From Paludibacteraceae bacterium (GTDB taxonomy: Bacteria; Bacteroidota; Bacteroidia; Bacteroidales; Paludibacteraceae), in assembly GCA_017541805.1 (NCBI GenBank), contig JAFXYK010000034.1, forward strand, positions 1 to 46,875: a stretch of DNA of 46,875 nucleotides, in the 5' to 3' direction. The notes under the pieces were generated by a model. It was not told the origin of the DNA. It saw only the letters and a program-made list of their open reading frames with translations, and did no database searches. Both the position numbers and the translations under genes were made by a program. Below, piece by piece: positions 18,442-26,535 of this stretch (position 1 is the first letter of the stretch; every line of letters starts with the position of its first letter).

Positions 18442-19446
18442 GCTGCGATAAGCGTCACGACAGATGACGCAGGCTTTCTCTTGCGGCAGCTGGAATAGGA
18501 TCGTAAACTTAAGACCCACCATCAGGTTGTTTACACTCTTGGCGAACGGCACCACATCACCCGTGGCGGTCGTCTTCGACGTGGACATAATATCATTGAC
18601 CTGAAGGTTATCAATCATTGAAGTGGTCCGATAGACATAGGCATCGGACGACGGATTACAGTCGTATACGCCGGGCGCGATAAAACCGGGGTTATTACCA
18701 CTCGAATGCATGTCCGTCAGACCATAATCGACAAACGCCGCCAGACGGCACTCCATCTTACGCTTCGGCACATCATAGCCGACGGCATCCGTCACATATC
18801 CCAGACGGCCACCTATCTCGAGACTGAGATCGATATCCAACTTAAGACTCGTCTTGGTAGAACCGCTGAGCGGTACATTATCAAAGAACTGGTAGTCCGG
18901 CATATTGTGCAAATCGGGGATAGCCGCATAACGTCCGTAGGTAGATATATCCGCCGTGGTATAGGCTTTGGTAAGCAGATGGGTGTTCACTTTCGCACCG
19001 ACCAACATATAGAATTTACGATGCTGGACACCGATCAGAAGAGGTATCTGCGCGGCAAGACTCTTATATTGGTCATGCCTATTCTGCACATTATAGATAT
19101 AATCGAAGACATCGCCCTGCAGGTCACGCTGGTTAAGGAGCTCTACCTTCGAGCTCGTGGACATCGAATAGGAGGTCATACCGCCCCAAACGCCGACACC
19201 TACATCGAACAAGAAGCGCGTAGGAGAATAGGTCTGACCGGCCTGCAACTCATACAAGAATCCGGCACCGCCGCCCACACCGGCACTCGGCCGGAAGTCA
19301 CTCTGGGTGGGACATAAAGACCACTCGCCCACAAAGCCGTACGCTCCCACGTAGTTGTTCACCTCCGCACGCACCGTGCCGCTAAAAAGCACCGCGAGGA
19401 GCAAAAGCAAATATGTCTGATGTTTTTTCACGATTTTCTTGCACAT
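18400..19446 (-). CDS. outer-membrane beta-barrel-like protein, paralogue of the gene at 1-618
   Basis: This 348-residue protein starts at the ATG at 19446. That start gives a signal peptide (MCKKIVKKHQTYLLLLLAVLFSGTVRA) and is placed about 50 nt after a good promoter. The longer frame from 19599 begins upstream of that promoter. Segments shared with the partial protein at 1-618 (IPLLIG, FYMLVGAK, STYG, NMPDYQF, LEIGGR) show common descent. Many aromatic strand ends suggest an outer-membrane barrel; the ligand and role are unknown. The tail (CVICRDAYRSSVRGRRGG) is basic and does not end in the aromatic residue usual for barrels. It overlaps cdaA at the 3' end. Confidence 0.75.
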   Translation of the reverse strand: MCKKIVKKHQTYLLLLLAVLFSGTVRAEVNNYVGAYGFVGEWSLCPTQSDFRPSAGVGGGAGFLYELQAGQTYSPTRFLFDVGVGVWGGMTSYSMSTSSKVELLNQRDLQGDVFDYIYNVQNRHDQYKSLAAQIPLLIGVQHRKFYMLVGAKVNTHLLTKAYTTADISTYGRYAAIPDLHNMPDYQFFDNVPLSGSTKTSLKLDIDLSLEIGGRLGYVTDAVGYDVPKRKMECRLAAFVDYGLTDMHSSGNNPGFIAPGVYDCNPSSDAYVYRTTSMIDNLQVNDIMSTSKTTATGDVVPFAKSVNNLMVGLKFTILFQLPQEKACVICRDAYRSSVRGRRGGVKYEE

Positions 19447-19469
19447 TCGGATTTTTTGTTGTAATTTTG
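19439..19469 (+). promoter_or_regulatory. promoter of metG
   Basis: TTGC, 19 nt, TAATTTTG, CACCC. Its -33 end lies at the first codons of the divergent outer-membrane protein gene. The leader to metG is about 105 nt and contains the divergent promoter. Confidence 0.7.
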
Positions 19470-19504
19470 CACCCGATTTTGCAAAGTACACCCAAAATGC
19501 GGTG

Positions 19505-19535
19505 CAAAAGTAGCAAAAATAATTGATATACGCAA
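19505..19535 (-). promoter_or_regulatory. promoter of the outer-membrane protein gene at 18400-19446
   Basis: Minus strand: TTGC, 19 nt, TACTTTTG, CACC. It faces away from, and lies downstream of, the metG promoter, so the two transcripts overlap by roughly 35 bp at their 5' ends. Confidence 0.7.
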
Positions 19536-19582
19536 GAAAAAAAGATATTTTTTTCACAAATCGCATAAAAATTACACAAAAT

Positions 19583-21658
19583 ATGGCATTTAATCGCACT
19601 TTAATTACGGCTGCCCTTCCCTATGCAAACGGTCCGGTCCATATCGGCCACCTGGCAGGAGTGTATGTTCCTGCCGACATCTATGCCCGCTACTTGCGGT
19701 TGAAAGGACAGGAAGTGATGTTCGTTTGCGGGAGCGACGAACACGGTGTGCCGGTGACTATCCGTGCACGCAAAGAAGGTATCACGACCCAGCAGGTGGT
19801 GGACCGCTATCATGAATTAATCAAACGTTCGTTTGCGGATTTCGGCGTGAGTTTCGATATCTACTCCCGCACGACGTCGGCTATTCACCATCAGTTCGCG
19901 GCAGACTATTTCCGCAAGATGTATGATGCAGGCCAGTTTGTAGAGGAGACGAGTGAGCAGTTCTACGACCCGCAGACGGGTCATTTCCTGACGGACCGTA
20001 ATATCCGCGGTGAGTGTCCGCGTTGCCATTCATTAGGTGCATACGGCGACCAATGCGAGAAATGCGGCGCTACGCTCTCGCCGGACGAGTTGATCAATCC
20101 GTATAATGCAGAGACCGGTAATGCGCTGGCGAAGAAAGAGACCAAGCACTGGTATCTGCCGCTGGATCAGTACCAGAAATGGTTGGAGGACTGGATCCTG
20201 AACCACCATAAAGAATGGCGCTCGAACGTATATGGTCAATGCAAGAGTTGGTTAGACGGCGGCCTCAAACCGCGTGCCGTGACGCGTGACTTGGATTGGG
20301 GTATTCCTGTGCCGGTAGAAGGCGCAGAGGGCAAGGTGCTGTACGTATGGTTCGACGCTCCGATCGGATATATCTCCAACACCATCGAACTTTGCGAAGC
20401 GCAACCGGAGAAATACGGCAATTGGGAGAAATGGTGGAAGCAGGAAGATACAAGAATGATCCATTTCATCGGCAAAGACAACATCGTTTTCCACTGCATC
20501 GTGTTCCCCGCTATGCTCAAGGCGCAAGGATATAATTTGCCGGACAACGTACCGAGCAATGAGTTTCTGAACCTGGAGGGCGATAAGATCTCTACGAGTC
20601 GCAACTGGGCAGTATGGCTGAATGAATACCTTGATGATTTCCCCGGCAAGCAGGACGTGCTGCGCTATGTGCTGACGGCTAATGCGCCGGAGACGAAGGA
20701 TAATGACTTCACTTGGGCTGATTTCCAGGCGCGTAACAACAATGAGCTGGTAGCGATCTACGGTAACTTCGTTAACCGCGCGCTCGTGCTCACGAATAAG
20801 TATTTTGAAGGACGCGTGCCTGCGTGCGGCGCGTTGACGGAATATGATCAGGCCACTATCGAGGAATTCAAGAACGTGAAGGCGACGCTGGAGCAGTTGA
20901 TCGAGAACTTCCGTTTCCGCGATGCCCAGAAAGAGGCGATGAACTTAGCCCGTATCGGTAATAAATACCTGGCGGACACAGAGCCGTGGAAGTTAGCGAA
21001 GACCGACATGGCGCGCACGGCGACGGTACTGCACGTAGCGCTGCAGATCGCGGCGAACCTGGCTATCGCTTTTGAGCCGTTCCTGCCGTTCTCGAGCGAG
21101 AAACTGGCCAAGATGCTGAATCTCAATTCCGCTATCGGATGGGAAGATCTGGGTCGCATCGACCTGCTGCCGGAAGGACAAGCTTTGGGCGAAATCAGCC
21201 TGCTGTTCGAGAAGATCGAGGATGCTGCTATTCAGGATCAGTTAGACCGTCTGGAGCGCATCAAGAAAGAGAACGAGGAGGCAGCTAAGGCGGAGGCGCT
21301 AAAGAACTGGCGTCCGTCGGAGATCAAAGAGGCCACGAATATCGAGGCGTTCGACAAGACCGATATCCGCGTAGCTACGGTACTGGAATGCACGAACGTG
21401 AAGAAATCCGACCGTCTGCTGCAGTTCAAGTTGGATGACGGCATGGGTGGCCGCACGATCTTAAGCGGTATCGCGCAGAGTTATCCGGATCCGTCGGTGC
21501 TGGTAGGCAAACAAGTGCTTTTCATCGCTAATTTCCCGCCGCGCAAGATGATGGGTATCGAGAGTCAGGGAATGATTCTCTCTGCAGTCGATGCGGACGG
21601 CAAACTCATCGTCACTACCGTCTCTGCGCCGGTGAAGAACGGCTGCCAAGTCGGATAA
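19583..21658 (+). CDS. metG: methionyl-tRNA synthetase
   Basis: This 691-residue class I synthetase charges tRNA-Met. It has HIGH (20-23), a zinc knuckle CPRC...CEKC (Cys145, 148, 158, 161) and the second signature as KISTS (335-339). A C-terminal tRNA-binding OB domain covers the last ~100 residues ([13 protein letters not shown] to [14 protein letters not shown]). The start is the ATG at 19583 ([17 protein letters not shown]), which matches the family; the frame upstream is leader. About 30 bp after the stop the TPP aptamer begins, with no promoter or terminator between them. Confidence 0.96.
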   Translation: MAFNRTLITAALPYANGPVHIGHLAGVYVPADIYARYLRLKGQEVMFVCGSDEHGVPVTIRARKEGITTQQVVDRYHELIKRSFADFGVSFDIYSRTTSAIHHQFAADYFRKMYDAGQFVEETSEQFYDPQTGHFLTDRNIRGECPRCHSLGAYGDQCEKCGATLSPDELINPYNAETGNALAKKETKHWYLPLDQYQKWLEDWILNHHKEWRSNVYGQCKSWLDGGLKPRAVTRDLDWGIPVPVEGAEGKVLYVWFDAPIGYISNTIELCEAQPEKYGNWEKWWKQEDTRMIHFIGKDNIVFHCIVFPAMLKAQGYNLPDNVPSNEFLNLEGDKISTSRNWAVWLNEYLDDFPGKQDVLRYVLTANAPETKDNDFTWADFQARNNNELVAIYGNFVNRALVLTNKYFEGRVPACGALTEYDQATIEEFKNVKATLEQLIENFRFRDAQKEAMNLARIGNKYLADTEPWKLAKTDMARTATVLHVALQIAANLAIAFEPFLPFSSEKLAKMLNLNSAIGWEDLGRIDLLPEGQALGEISLLFEKIEDAAIQDQLDRLERIKKENEEAAKAEALKNWRPSEIKEATNIEAFDKTDIRVATVLECTNVKKSDRLLQFKLDDGMGGRTILSGIAQSYPDPSVLVGKQVLFIANFPPRKMMGIESQGMILSAVDADGKLIVTTVSAPVKNGCQVG

Positions 21659-21687
21659 AAACAAATATAACAAACATTCTACTCAGA

Positions 21688-21764
21688 TCATTCGGGGTGC
21701 GGCGTTAATGCCAGCTGAGAACAAACCCGTTGAACCTGAGCAGGTAATGCTGCTAAGGAAAATG
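21688..21764 (+). promoter_or_regulatory. TPP riboswitch (THI-box) whose 3' arm includes the TonB receptor start codon
   Basis: The conserved core elements appear in order: CGGGGTGC (21693-21700), a short P3 (GGC/GCC), GCTGAGA (21714-21720), ACCCGTTGAACCTGA (21725-21739), a P5 stem GCAG/CTGC and AAGGAA (21755-21760). The P1 5' strand CATTC (21689-21693) can pair with GAAAATG (21758-21764) with one bulge. Ligand binding would then sequester the ATG at 21762, which is control at translation initiation. TPP-controlled TonB receptors (OMR1/OMthi type) are known in Bacteroidota. Confidence 0.93.
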
Positions 21765-23981
21765 AATTTTTTTAGTCGAAAGTCGAAAGTCGAAAGTCGA
21801 AAGATTTTCCTTTCTTTAGGCGCGATCGCGCTGAGTATGTCTGCCGCTGCGCAGACGAGTGAAGAACAAGCATCAGACACAGTGGGTGTGAATGATTTCC
21901 GGTTAGAGGAGATCGTAGTGAGCGCCCCGGTGATGCAGAGCACCGTGAGCAAGCAGGAGATAAAGCACGCGGAACTGAACCGTGACAACACGGGCCAGAA
22001 TCTGCCCTACCTGCTGAGCGTTACGCCGTCGCTGGTAACCACGAGTGACGACGGTCTGGGTATCGGGTACACGTATTTTCACATCCGCGGGACGGATCAG
22101 ACGCGTATCAACATGACGATCAACGAGGTGCCGTTGAACGATGCGGAGAGCCAGGGGGTCTTCTGGGTCAATCTTACGGATATGGCGAGCGGAGTAAGTA
22201 ACCTGCAGGTACAACGCGGTATAGGAACCAGCGCGAACGGCGGCAGCAGTTTCGGCGCCAGCGTCAACCTGCGTACGTTGGATGCAACGGTTCCGCAAAG
22301 TAGCCATCCGGGACCGGTGCGTGCCGAATTGGATTTCAACGGCGGTATGTATAATACGTTCCGCGAGATGGTAAAAGCGGATGTCTATCTGGGCGACCGG
22401 CTCGATAAGAAAGGCGCATGGCATATCGGAGGCCGGTTCTCGAAAGTCAACTCGGACGGTTATATCGAACGCGCCAAATCCGACCTGCTGAGTTATCAGG
22501 GGGAGATAGGATGGCAGAACATGAAGAGCGCGGTAACCCTTACTGCATTCGGCGGAAAAGAGCGGACGTACATGGCGTGGTATGGCGTCGATTACAACAC
22601 GGCTTGGGGCATCAATGGCGCCAACAGAAGGTATAACCCCGCGGGAGAATATGTGGACAAAGACGGCAATACCGCTTATTACGACAATCAGACCGATAAC
22701 TACCAGCAACATCATGTACACCTGCATATAGGTCACCGCTTCAACATCCATTGGACCCTGTCCGCCACCGCACACTACACCTTCGGCACAGGATACTACG
22801 AGATGCTGATGGCAGATTGGAACACATACAAGGCGGATAATATCACCCGGAAAGGACTGCGAAACCATTTCTACGGAGGTATTTTGAGCAGCAAGTACGT
22901 GCATGAGAAAGTGGATGTCCAGATGGGTTTGGCGCTGAACCAATACCGCGGGCTGCAATACGGAACTATAGATACTACTTGCACCGGCGATCGTTTTATG
23001 CCCTATTACGAAGGTTTCGGTTTGAAAACAGACGGTAATATCTATGCGAAAGCCAATTGGCGTGTACTCCACCGCGGGCGGGAGAAACTGAGTCTCTACG
23101 GCGACGTACAATACCGGATAGTGGACTATAAGATTTGGGGCGATAACGAAGAGAAGAGCGTTCTCTTCTCCCCGGAAGCTATCAACAAGCATCATACCTG
23201 GCATTTCTTCAACCCGAAAGCCGGTCTGACCTACGACAACGGCGGGCACCGTCTCTCGGCTACGTTTGCGATGGCACACCGCGAGCCGACACGCAATAAT
23301 TTCGTTCTTGCTACCGGTCCCGAAGACCCGAAACCGGAGCGGCTATACGACTATGAGTTAGGTTATAGTTACAGCTCGGCAGGGATACTGAAGAGCGGTT
23401 ATGCCATGCCGTGGACCATCGGGTTGAACCTCTATATGATGGATTATGACAACCAGCTAATCGCCACCGGTTCTGTCAGTAGCGTAGGTTATATCAATAC
23501 CATCAATGTCAAAGACTCCTACCGCACCGGTGCGGAGTTTCAGTTTGGCGTAGAATGGACGAAATGGTTCAGTTGGAAAGGCAATGTGACTTGGAGTCGC
23601 AATAAATGGAAAGACGCAGCACAATGGCGCACGATATCCTTCTCTCCGGACTGGACTGCAGGGAATATCTTCTCCTTCCATGCAGCAGGGTTCAACGCCG
23701 ATATCCAGACCCTTGTCGTCAGCAGCCAATATCTAAGCAATGACGAGGATCCGAATGCAACCCTCAAAGCCTACACAGTGACGAACCTGATGATGACCTA
23801 CGCCCTGCCATTCCATACACTGCGCAATGCACGCAACATTCCTGACATCACATTGAAATGCCAACTCAATAATCTATTCGACACCAAATATGTGAATAAC
23901 GGCGGAACAGACGGTACGTATGTATGGTATTTCCCGCAAGCGGGAATCAACGTACACGCAGGATTCGTCGTGCAATGGTAG
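21762..23981 (+). CDS. TonB-dependent receptor, probable thiamine-compound transporter
   Basis: This 739-residue TonB-dependent receptor has a signal peptide after a basic start (MNFFSRKSKVESRK, then IFLSLGAIALSMSAAAQ). A plug domain follows (EEIVVSAPV, PSLVTTSDDGLGIGYTYFHIRGTD, INEVPLNDAESQGVFW, VQRGIGTSANGG), then a large beta-barrel ending in VVQW. The ATG at 21762 is chosen because it directly follows the TPP aptamer; in-frame ATGs at 21708 and 21747 lie inside the aptamer. The riboswitch implies uptake of thiamine, its phosphates or a precursor. Four GTCGAAA units lie 10 nt after the start codon. No promoter is visible after metG. The 3' end overlaps the convergent membrane-protein gene by 35 bp. 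Confidence 0.9.
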   Translation: MNFFSRKSKVESRKIFLSLGAIALSMSAAAQTSEEQASDTVGVNDFRLEEIVVSAPVMQSTVSKQEIKHAELNRDNTGQNLPYLLSVTPSLVTTSDDGLGIGYTYFHIRGTDQTRINMTINEVPLNDAESQGVFWVNLTDMASGVSNLQVQRGIGTSANGGSSFGASVNLRTLDATVPQSSHPGPVRAELDFNGGMYNTFREMVKADVYLGDRLDKKGAWHIGGRFSKVNSDGYIERAKSDLLSYQGEIGWQNMKSAVTLTAFGGKERTYMAWYGVDYNTAWGINGANRRYNPAGEYVDKDGNTAYYDNQTDNYQQHHVHLHIGHRFNIHWTLSATAHYTFGTGYYEMLMADWNTYKADNITRKGLRNHFYGGILSSKYVHEKVDVQMGLALNQYRGLQYGTIDTTCTGDRFMPYYEGFGLKTDGNIYAKANWRVLHRGREKLSLYGDVQYRIVDYKIWGDNEEKSVLFSPEAINKHHTWHFFNPKAGLTYDNGGHRLSATFAMAHREPTRNNFVLATGPEDPKPERLYDYELGYSYSSAGILKSGYAMPWTIGLNLYMMDYDNQLIATGSVSSVGYINTINVKDSYRTGAEFQFGVEWTKWFSWKGNVTWSRNKWKDAAQWRTISFSPDWTAGNIFSFHAAGFNADIQTLVVSSQYLSNDEDPNATLKAYTVTNLMMTYALPFHTLRNARNIPDITLKCQLNNLFDTKYVNNGGTDGTYVWYFPQAGINVHAGFVVQW
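21775..21802. repeat. heptamer tract, four perfect GTCGAAA units, in the TonB receptor signal region
   Basis: Four identical 7-bp units encode the SRKSKVESRK stretch. Gain or loss of one unit would shift the frame, because 7 is not a multiple of 3. Confidence 0.95.
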
Positions 23982-24426
23982 AAGCTAACCAAGCGAATAA
24001 GAAGGCGCCTGTGGGAATCCATCCCCAGGCGTTTTCTGTTAGCGAAAGGGGATAGGTGAAAAGGGAAAGATAGTAGAACACCCCATACCAAACAGCCCCT
24101 GCAGCCAGACCTATCACCGTAGCGAAGAAAGAACGGAGCGAGAACAGGTTTTGGTAAATCAGATATCCCCAGATAGGCAGGATGAGGAAGAGGACGGTAG
24201 GCAGCCAGTAAGACACAACGCCCAGTAAGAGGGCCACCTGAAAACACTCTTCCACCGAAGAAGTATGCCGTTTGATACGGCCGATGATTAACACGCAGAG
24301 GAGGGCAGTGAGCGCCACTACGTAGCCCGGCCACTCCCTGTCAAACAATATACTACCGCCTATCGCCAGCAGCCAAAAGACTACCGGCAACAGGTGGTAT
24401 AAGATTGTTTGCGTGCGTCGTTTCAT
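23947..24426 (-). CDS. small integral membrane protein of unknown function
   Basis: This 159-residue protein has four or five hydrophobic helices (about residues 10-27, 32-47, 63-85, 97-117 and 137-152) with short basic loops. I do not recognise a family. Its ATG overlaps the M3 peptidase stop by 4 bp, so it is the last gene of the ileS operon. Its 3' end overlaps the TonB receptor gene by 35 bp, and the receptor's likely terminator lies inside its coding sequence. A period-7 tract encodes YLSLFTYPLSL near residues 117-129. Confidence 0.7.
   Translation of the reverse strand: MKRRTQTILYHLLPVVFWLLAIGGSILFDREWPGYVVALTALLCVLIIGRIKRHTSSVEECFQVALLLGVVSYWLPTVLFLILPIWGYLIYQNLFSLRSFFATVIGLAAGAVWYGVFYYLSLFTYPLSLTENAWGWIPTGAFLFAWLASTIARRILRVR
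24006..24035 (+). terminator. intrinsic terminator of the TonB receptor gene, inside the opposing gene
   Basis: CGCCTG(T)GGG at 24006-24015 pairs with CCCCAGGCG at 24023-24031, with one bulged T and a 7-nt loop. TTTT follows on the plus strand. Confidence 0.75.
24042..24076. repeat. degenerate period-7 tract (GCGAAAG, GGGATAG, GTGAAAA, GGGAAAG, ATAGTAG)
   Basis: Five 7-bp units lie inside the membrane-protein gene. They resemble the GGTGAAA class at 14648-14689 but have diverged. Confidence 0.6.
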
Positions 24427-26510
24427 TCGATGAATCCTTTACGACGGAGGAGGTTAGCCGGATCGGCTTCTTTGCCACGGAACTCGAGATAGAGTTCCTG
24501 TGCATCGCGCGTACCGCCTTGCTCGAGCAGATGACGGAAACGTTTAGCCGTCTCGTGATCGAAGATGTTGCCGGTCTCTTTGAACGCCGCAAACGCATCG
24601 GCGTCCAAGACAGCAGCCCATGTATAGCTGTAATAACCGGCTTCGTAACCCGTTGTGAAGATATGATTGTAGAAAGTAGGACGATAGCGGACGATGATCT
24701 CGTCGATCATACCCATCTTCTCCAGGCTGGCTTTCTCCAAGGCATTCACATCCAGGTTCTCAGCAGAAGTCAGTTCATGGAAATCCATATCGAGGATGGA
24801 CGCGGAAAGGAGCTCCGTTGTCACAAAACCCTGGTTGAACTTACCGGCTTTATTGATCTTCTCGATCAGTTCGTCCGGAATCACTTCGCCCGTCTGATAA
24901 TGGAAGGCATAGGTCTTGAGCACTTCGGGTTCGTATGCATAGTTCTCCATGAATTGCGAAGGCAGTTCGACGAAGTCACGCGGTGTATTCGTTCCGCTGA
25001 GGCTCTTATAATGTGCACGGCTGAGCAGGCCATGCAGCGCATGTCCGAACTCATGGAAGAGGGTCTCTACATCATCCATAGAGAGGAGCGACGGATTGCC
25101 TGCGGTAGGTTTATTGAAGTTACCTACATTGATGATCACCGGACGATGATCTACGCCGTTTTCATCGATATATTGCGGCGAGATATTGTTCATCCACGCA
25201 CCCGGACGTTTGCCGGCCCGCGGGAAATAGTCGGTATAGAGGAAACCGACCAGAGAGCCGTCTGCATCGGTCACTTTGAACACTTCCACTTCGGGGTTGT
25301 AGACCGGCATGTCGGTCACTTGCTCAAAGCGCAAGCCATACAGTTTGGTAGCTACGCCGAAAGCCCCTTTGCGCACATTGTTGAGTTCGAAATAGGGTTT
25401 GATCTCTTCCTCATCGAGCGCATATTTGGCTTTACGCAGTTTCTCGGCATAATACCACCAATCCCAAGGTTGCAGTTTAGCGCCCGGAATATCTTGCTCC
25501 AACATCTGCTGCAAAGCCGCCGCTTCACGCTTCGCTGCTTCGAGCGACGGTGCCCAAACGGAAGCGAGGAAAGCATCAACGGTCTGATGGTCCTTCGCCA
25601 TGCAATCCGCGAGGATGTAGTCGGCAGGATTGTCATAGCCGAAGAGTTGTGCTTTTTCGATACGCAGTTCCATCTCACGAACGATGACGGCTTTGTTATC
25701 ATATTGGTTATTATGGTTCGCACGCGTGGTATAGTCCATAAGCAGTTGTTTGCGCAGTTCGCGGTTCTCGCAGTACTGGAGCACCGGCGTGAAGGAAGTG
25801 CGCTTCGGCGTGAAGAGCCACTCACCCGGATGTCCGGCCGCAGCTGCTTCTTCCGCAGCCGCTGCTTTGGCTGACTCGGGAAGACCTTTCAACAGATTCT
25901 CATCTTTGATGAACCGTTGGCAGGCATTCGTCTCTGCTACGACGTTATTACCGAACTTAAGCGACAGCAGGCCCAACTCTTCGTTGATCTGAGTCAGACG
26001 TGCTTTCTTGTCTGCAGGCAGGTTAGCACCGTTTTGCGCAAAGGCTTTGTAGGTCTCCGTGAGGAGTCGCATCTGCTCGGCAGTGAGGTTGAGCGATTCA
26101 CGTTGCTCATACACGGTCTTGATACGCTGGAAGAGCGCATCATTGAGGATGATGTAACTCTGCAGATTGGTGAGCATCGGACTCACTTTCTCCGCAATCT
26201 CATTCATCTCGTCATTACCGTCTGCTTCGAGCACATTGAAGAAGATACCTTGGATACTATCGAGCATCAGACCGGTGCGATCCAGCGCCTCGATGGTGTT
26301 GGCAAAGGTGGGTTCTTCGGGGTTATTCACGATAGCCTCTACTTCCGCTTTCTGAGCTGCGATCGCTTCCTCGAAAGCCGGTAAGTACTGGTCCACTTGG
26401 ATTTTGTCGAACGCCGGAACGGAGTACGTAGTCGGGCGTTTCGCCTCTTTGTTACAAGCAATCATCGTCATTGCTGCCAGTCCTAAAAGGACAAGTTTGT
26501 AATTTGTCAT
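24423..26510 (-). CDS. dcp: M3-family zinc metallopeptidase, peptidyl-dipeptidase Dcp type, lipoprotein
   Basis: This 695-residue protein belongs to the thimet-oligopeptidase family. The zinc site is HEFGH at 486-490 (TLFHEFGHALHG), and the downstream Glu of the third ligand lies in the FVELPSQFMENYAYEP region. RPTTYSVPAFDKIQVDQYLPAFEEAI at the start is typical of Dcp. A lipobox (MTMIAC, Cys19) suggests attachment to an envelope membrane. Dcp enzymes cut dipeptides from peptide C-termini. The ATG overlaps the stop of the AsmA-like gene by 4 bp, and its first codons lie in a period-7 tract. Confidence 0.9.
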   Translation of the reverse strand: MTNYKLVLLGLAAMTMIACNKEAKRPTTYSVPAFDKIQVDQYLPAFEEAIAAQKAEVEAIVNNPEEPTFANTIEALDRTGLMLDSIQGIFFNVLEADGNDEMNEIAEKVSPMLTNLQSYIILNDALFQRIKTVYEQRESLNLTAEQMRLLTETYKAFAQNGANLPADKKARLTQINEELGLLSLKFGNNVVAETNACQRFIKDENLLKGLPESAKAAAAEEAAAAGHPGEWLFTPKRTSFTPVLQYCENRELRKQLLMDYTTRANHNNQYDNKAVIVREMELRIEKAQLFGYDNPADYILADCMAKDHQTVDAFLASVWAPSLEAAKREAAALQQMLEQDIPGAKLQPWDWWYYAEKLRKAKYALDEEEIKPYFELNNVRKGAFGVATKLYGLRFEQVTDMPVYNPEVEVFKVTDADGSLVGFLYTDYFPRAGKRPGAWMNNISPQYIDENGVDHRPVIINVGNFNKPTAGNPSLLSMDDVETLFHEFGHALHGLLSRAHYKSLSGTNTPRDFVELPSQFMENYAYEPEVLKTYAFHYQTGEVIPDELIEKINKAGKFNQGFVTTELLSASILDMDFHELTSAENLDVNALEKASLEKMGMIDEIIVRYRPTFYNHIFTTGYEAGYYSYTWAAVLDADAFAAFKETGNIFDHETAKRFRHLLEQGGTRDAQELYLEFRGKEADPANLLRRKGFIE

Positions 26511-26535
26511 TGGTTATTGTTAATTGGTGATTTAT
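26494..26535. repeat. period-7 tract, six units of AATTTGT/GATTTAT type, at the AsmA-dcp junction
   Basis: The units are AGTTTGT, AATTTGT, CATTGGT, TATTGTT, AATTGGT and GATTTAT. They contain the stop of the AsmA-like gene and the start of dcp and encode parts of both proteins (SPINNNQ and MTNYKL). Confidence 0.85.

Noticed and set aside
21708..21761. Upstream ATG giving an 18-residue longer TonB receptor
   Set aside because: The extra codons lie inside the TPP aptamer and would precede the signal peptide.
21903..23279. 458-codon minus-strand frame inside the TonB receptor gene
   Set aside because: The plus strand encodes a complete TonB receptor with plug and barrel motifs; the minus frame shows no family features.
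24405..25874. 489-codon plus-strand frame opposite the M3 peptidase
   Set aside because: The minus strand carries the HEFGH zinc site and a lipobox; the plus frame has no recognisable domain.
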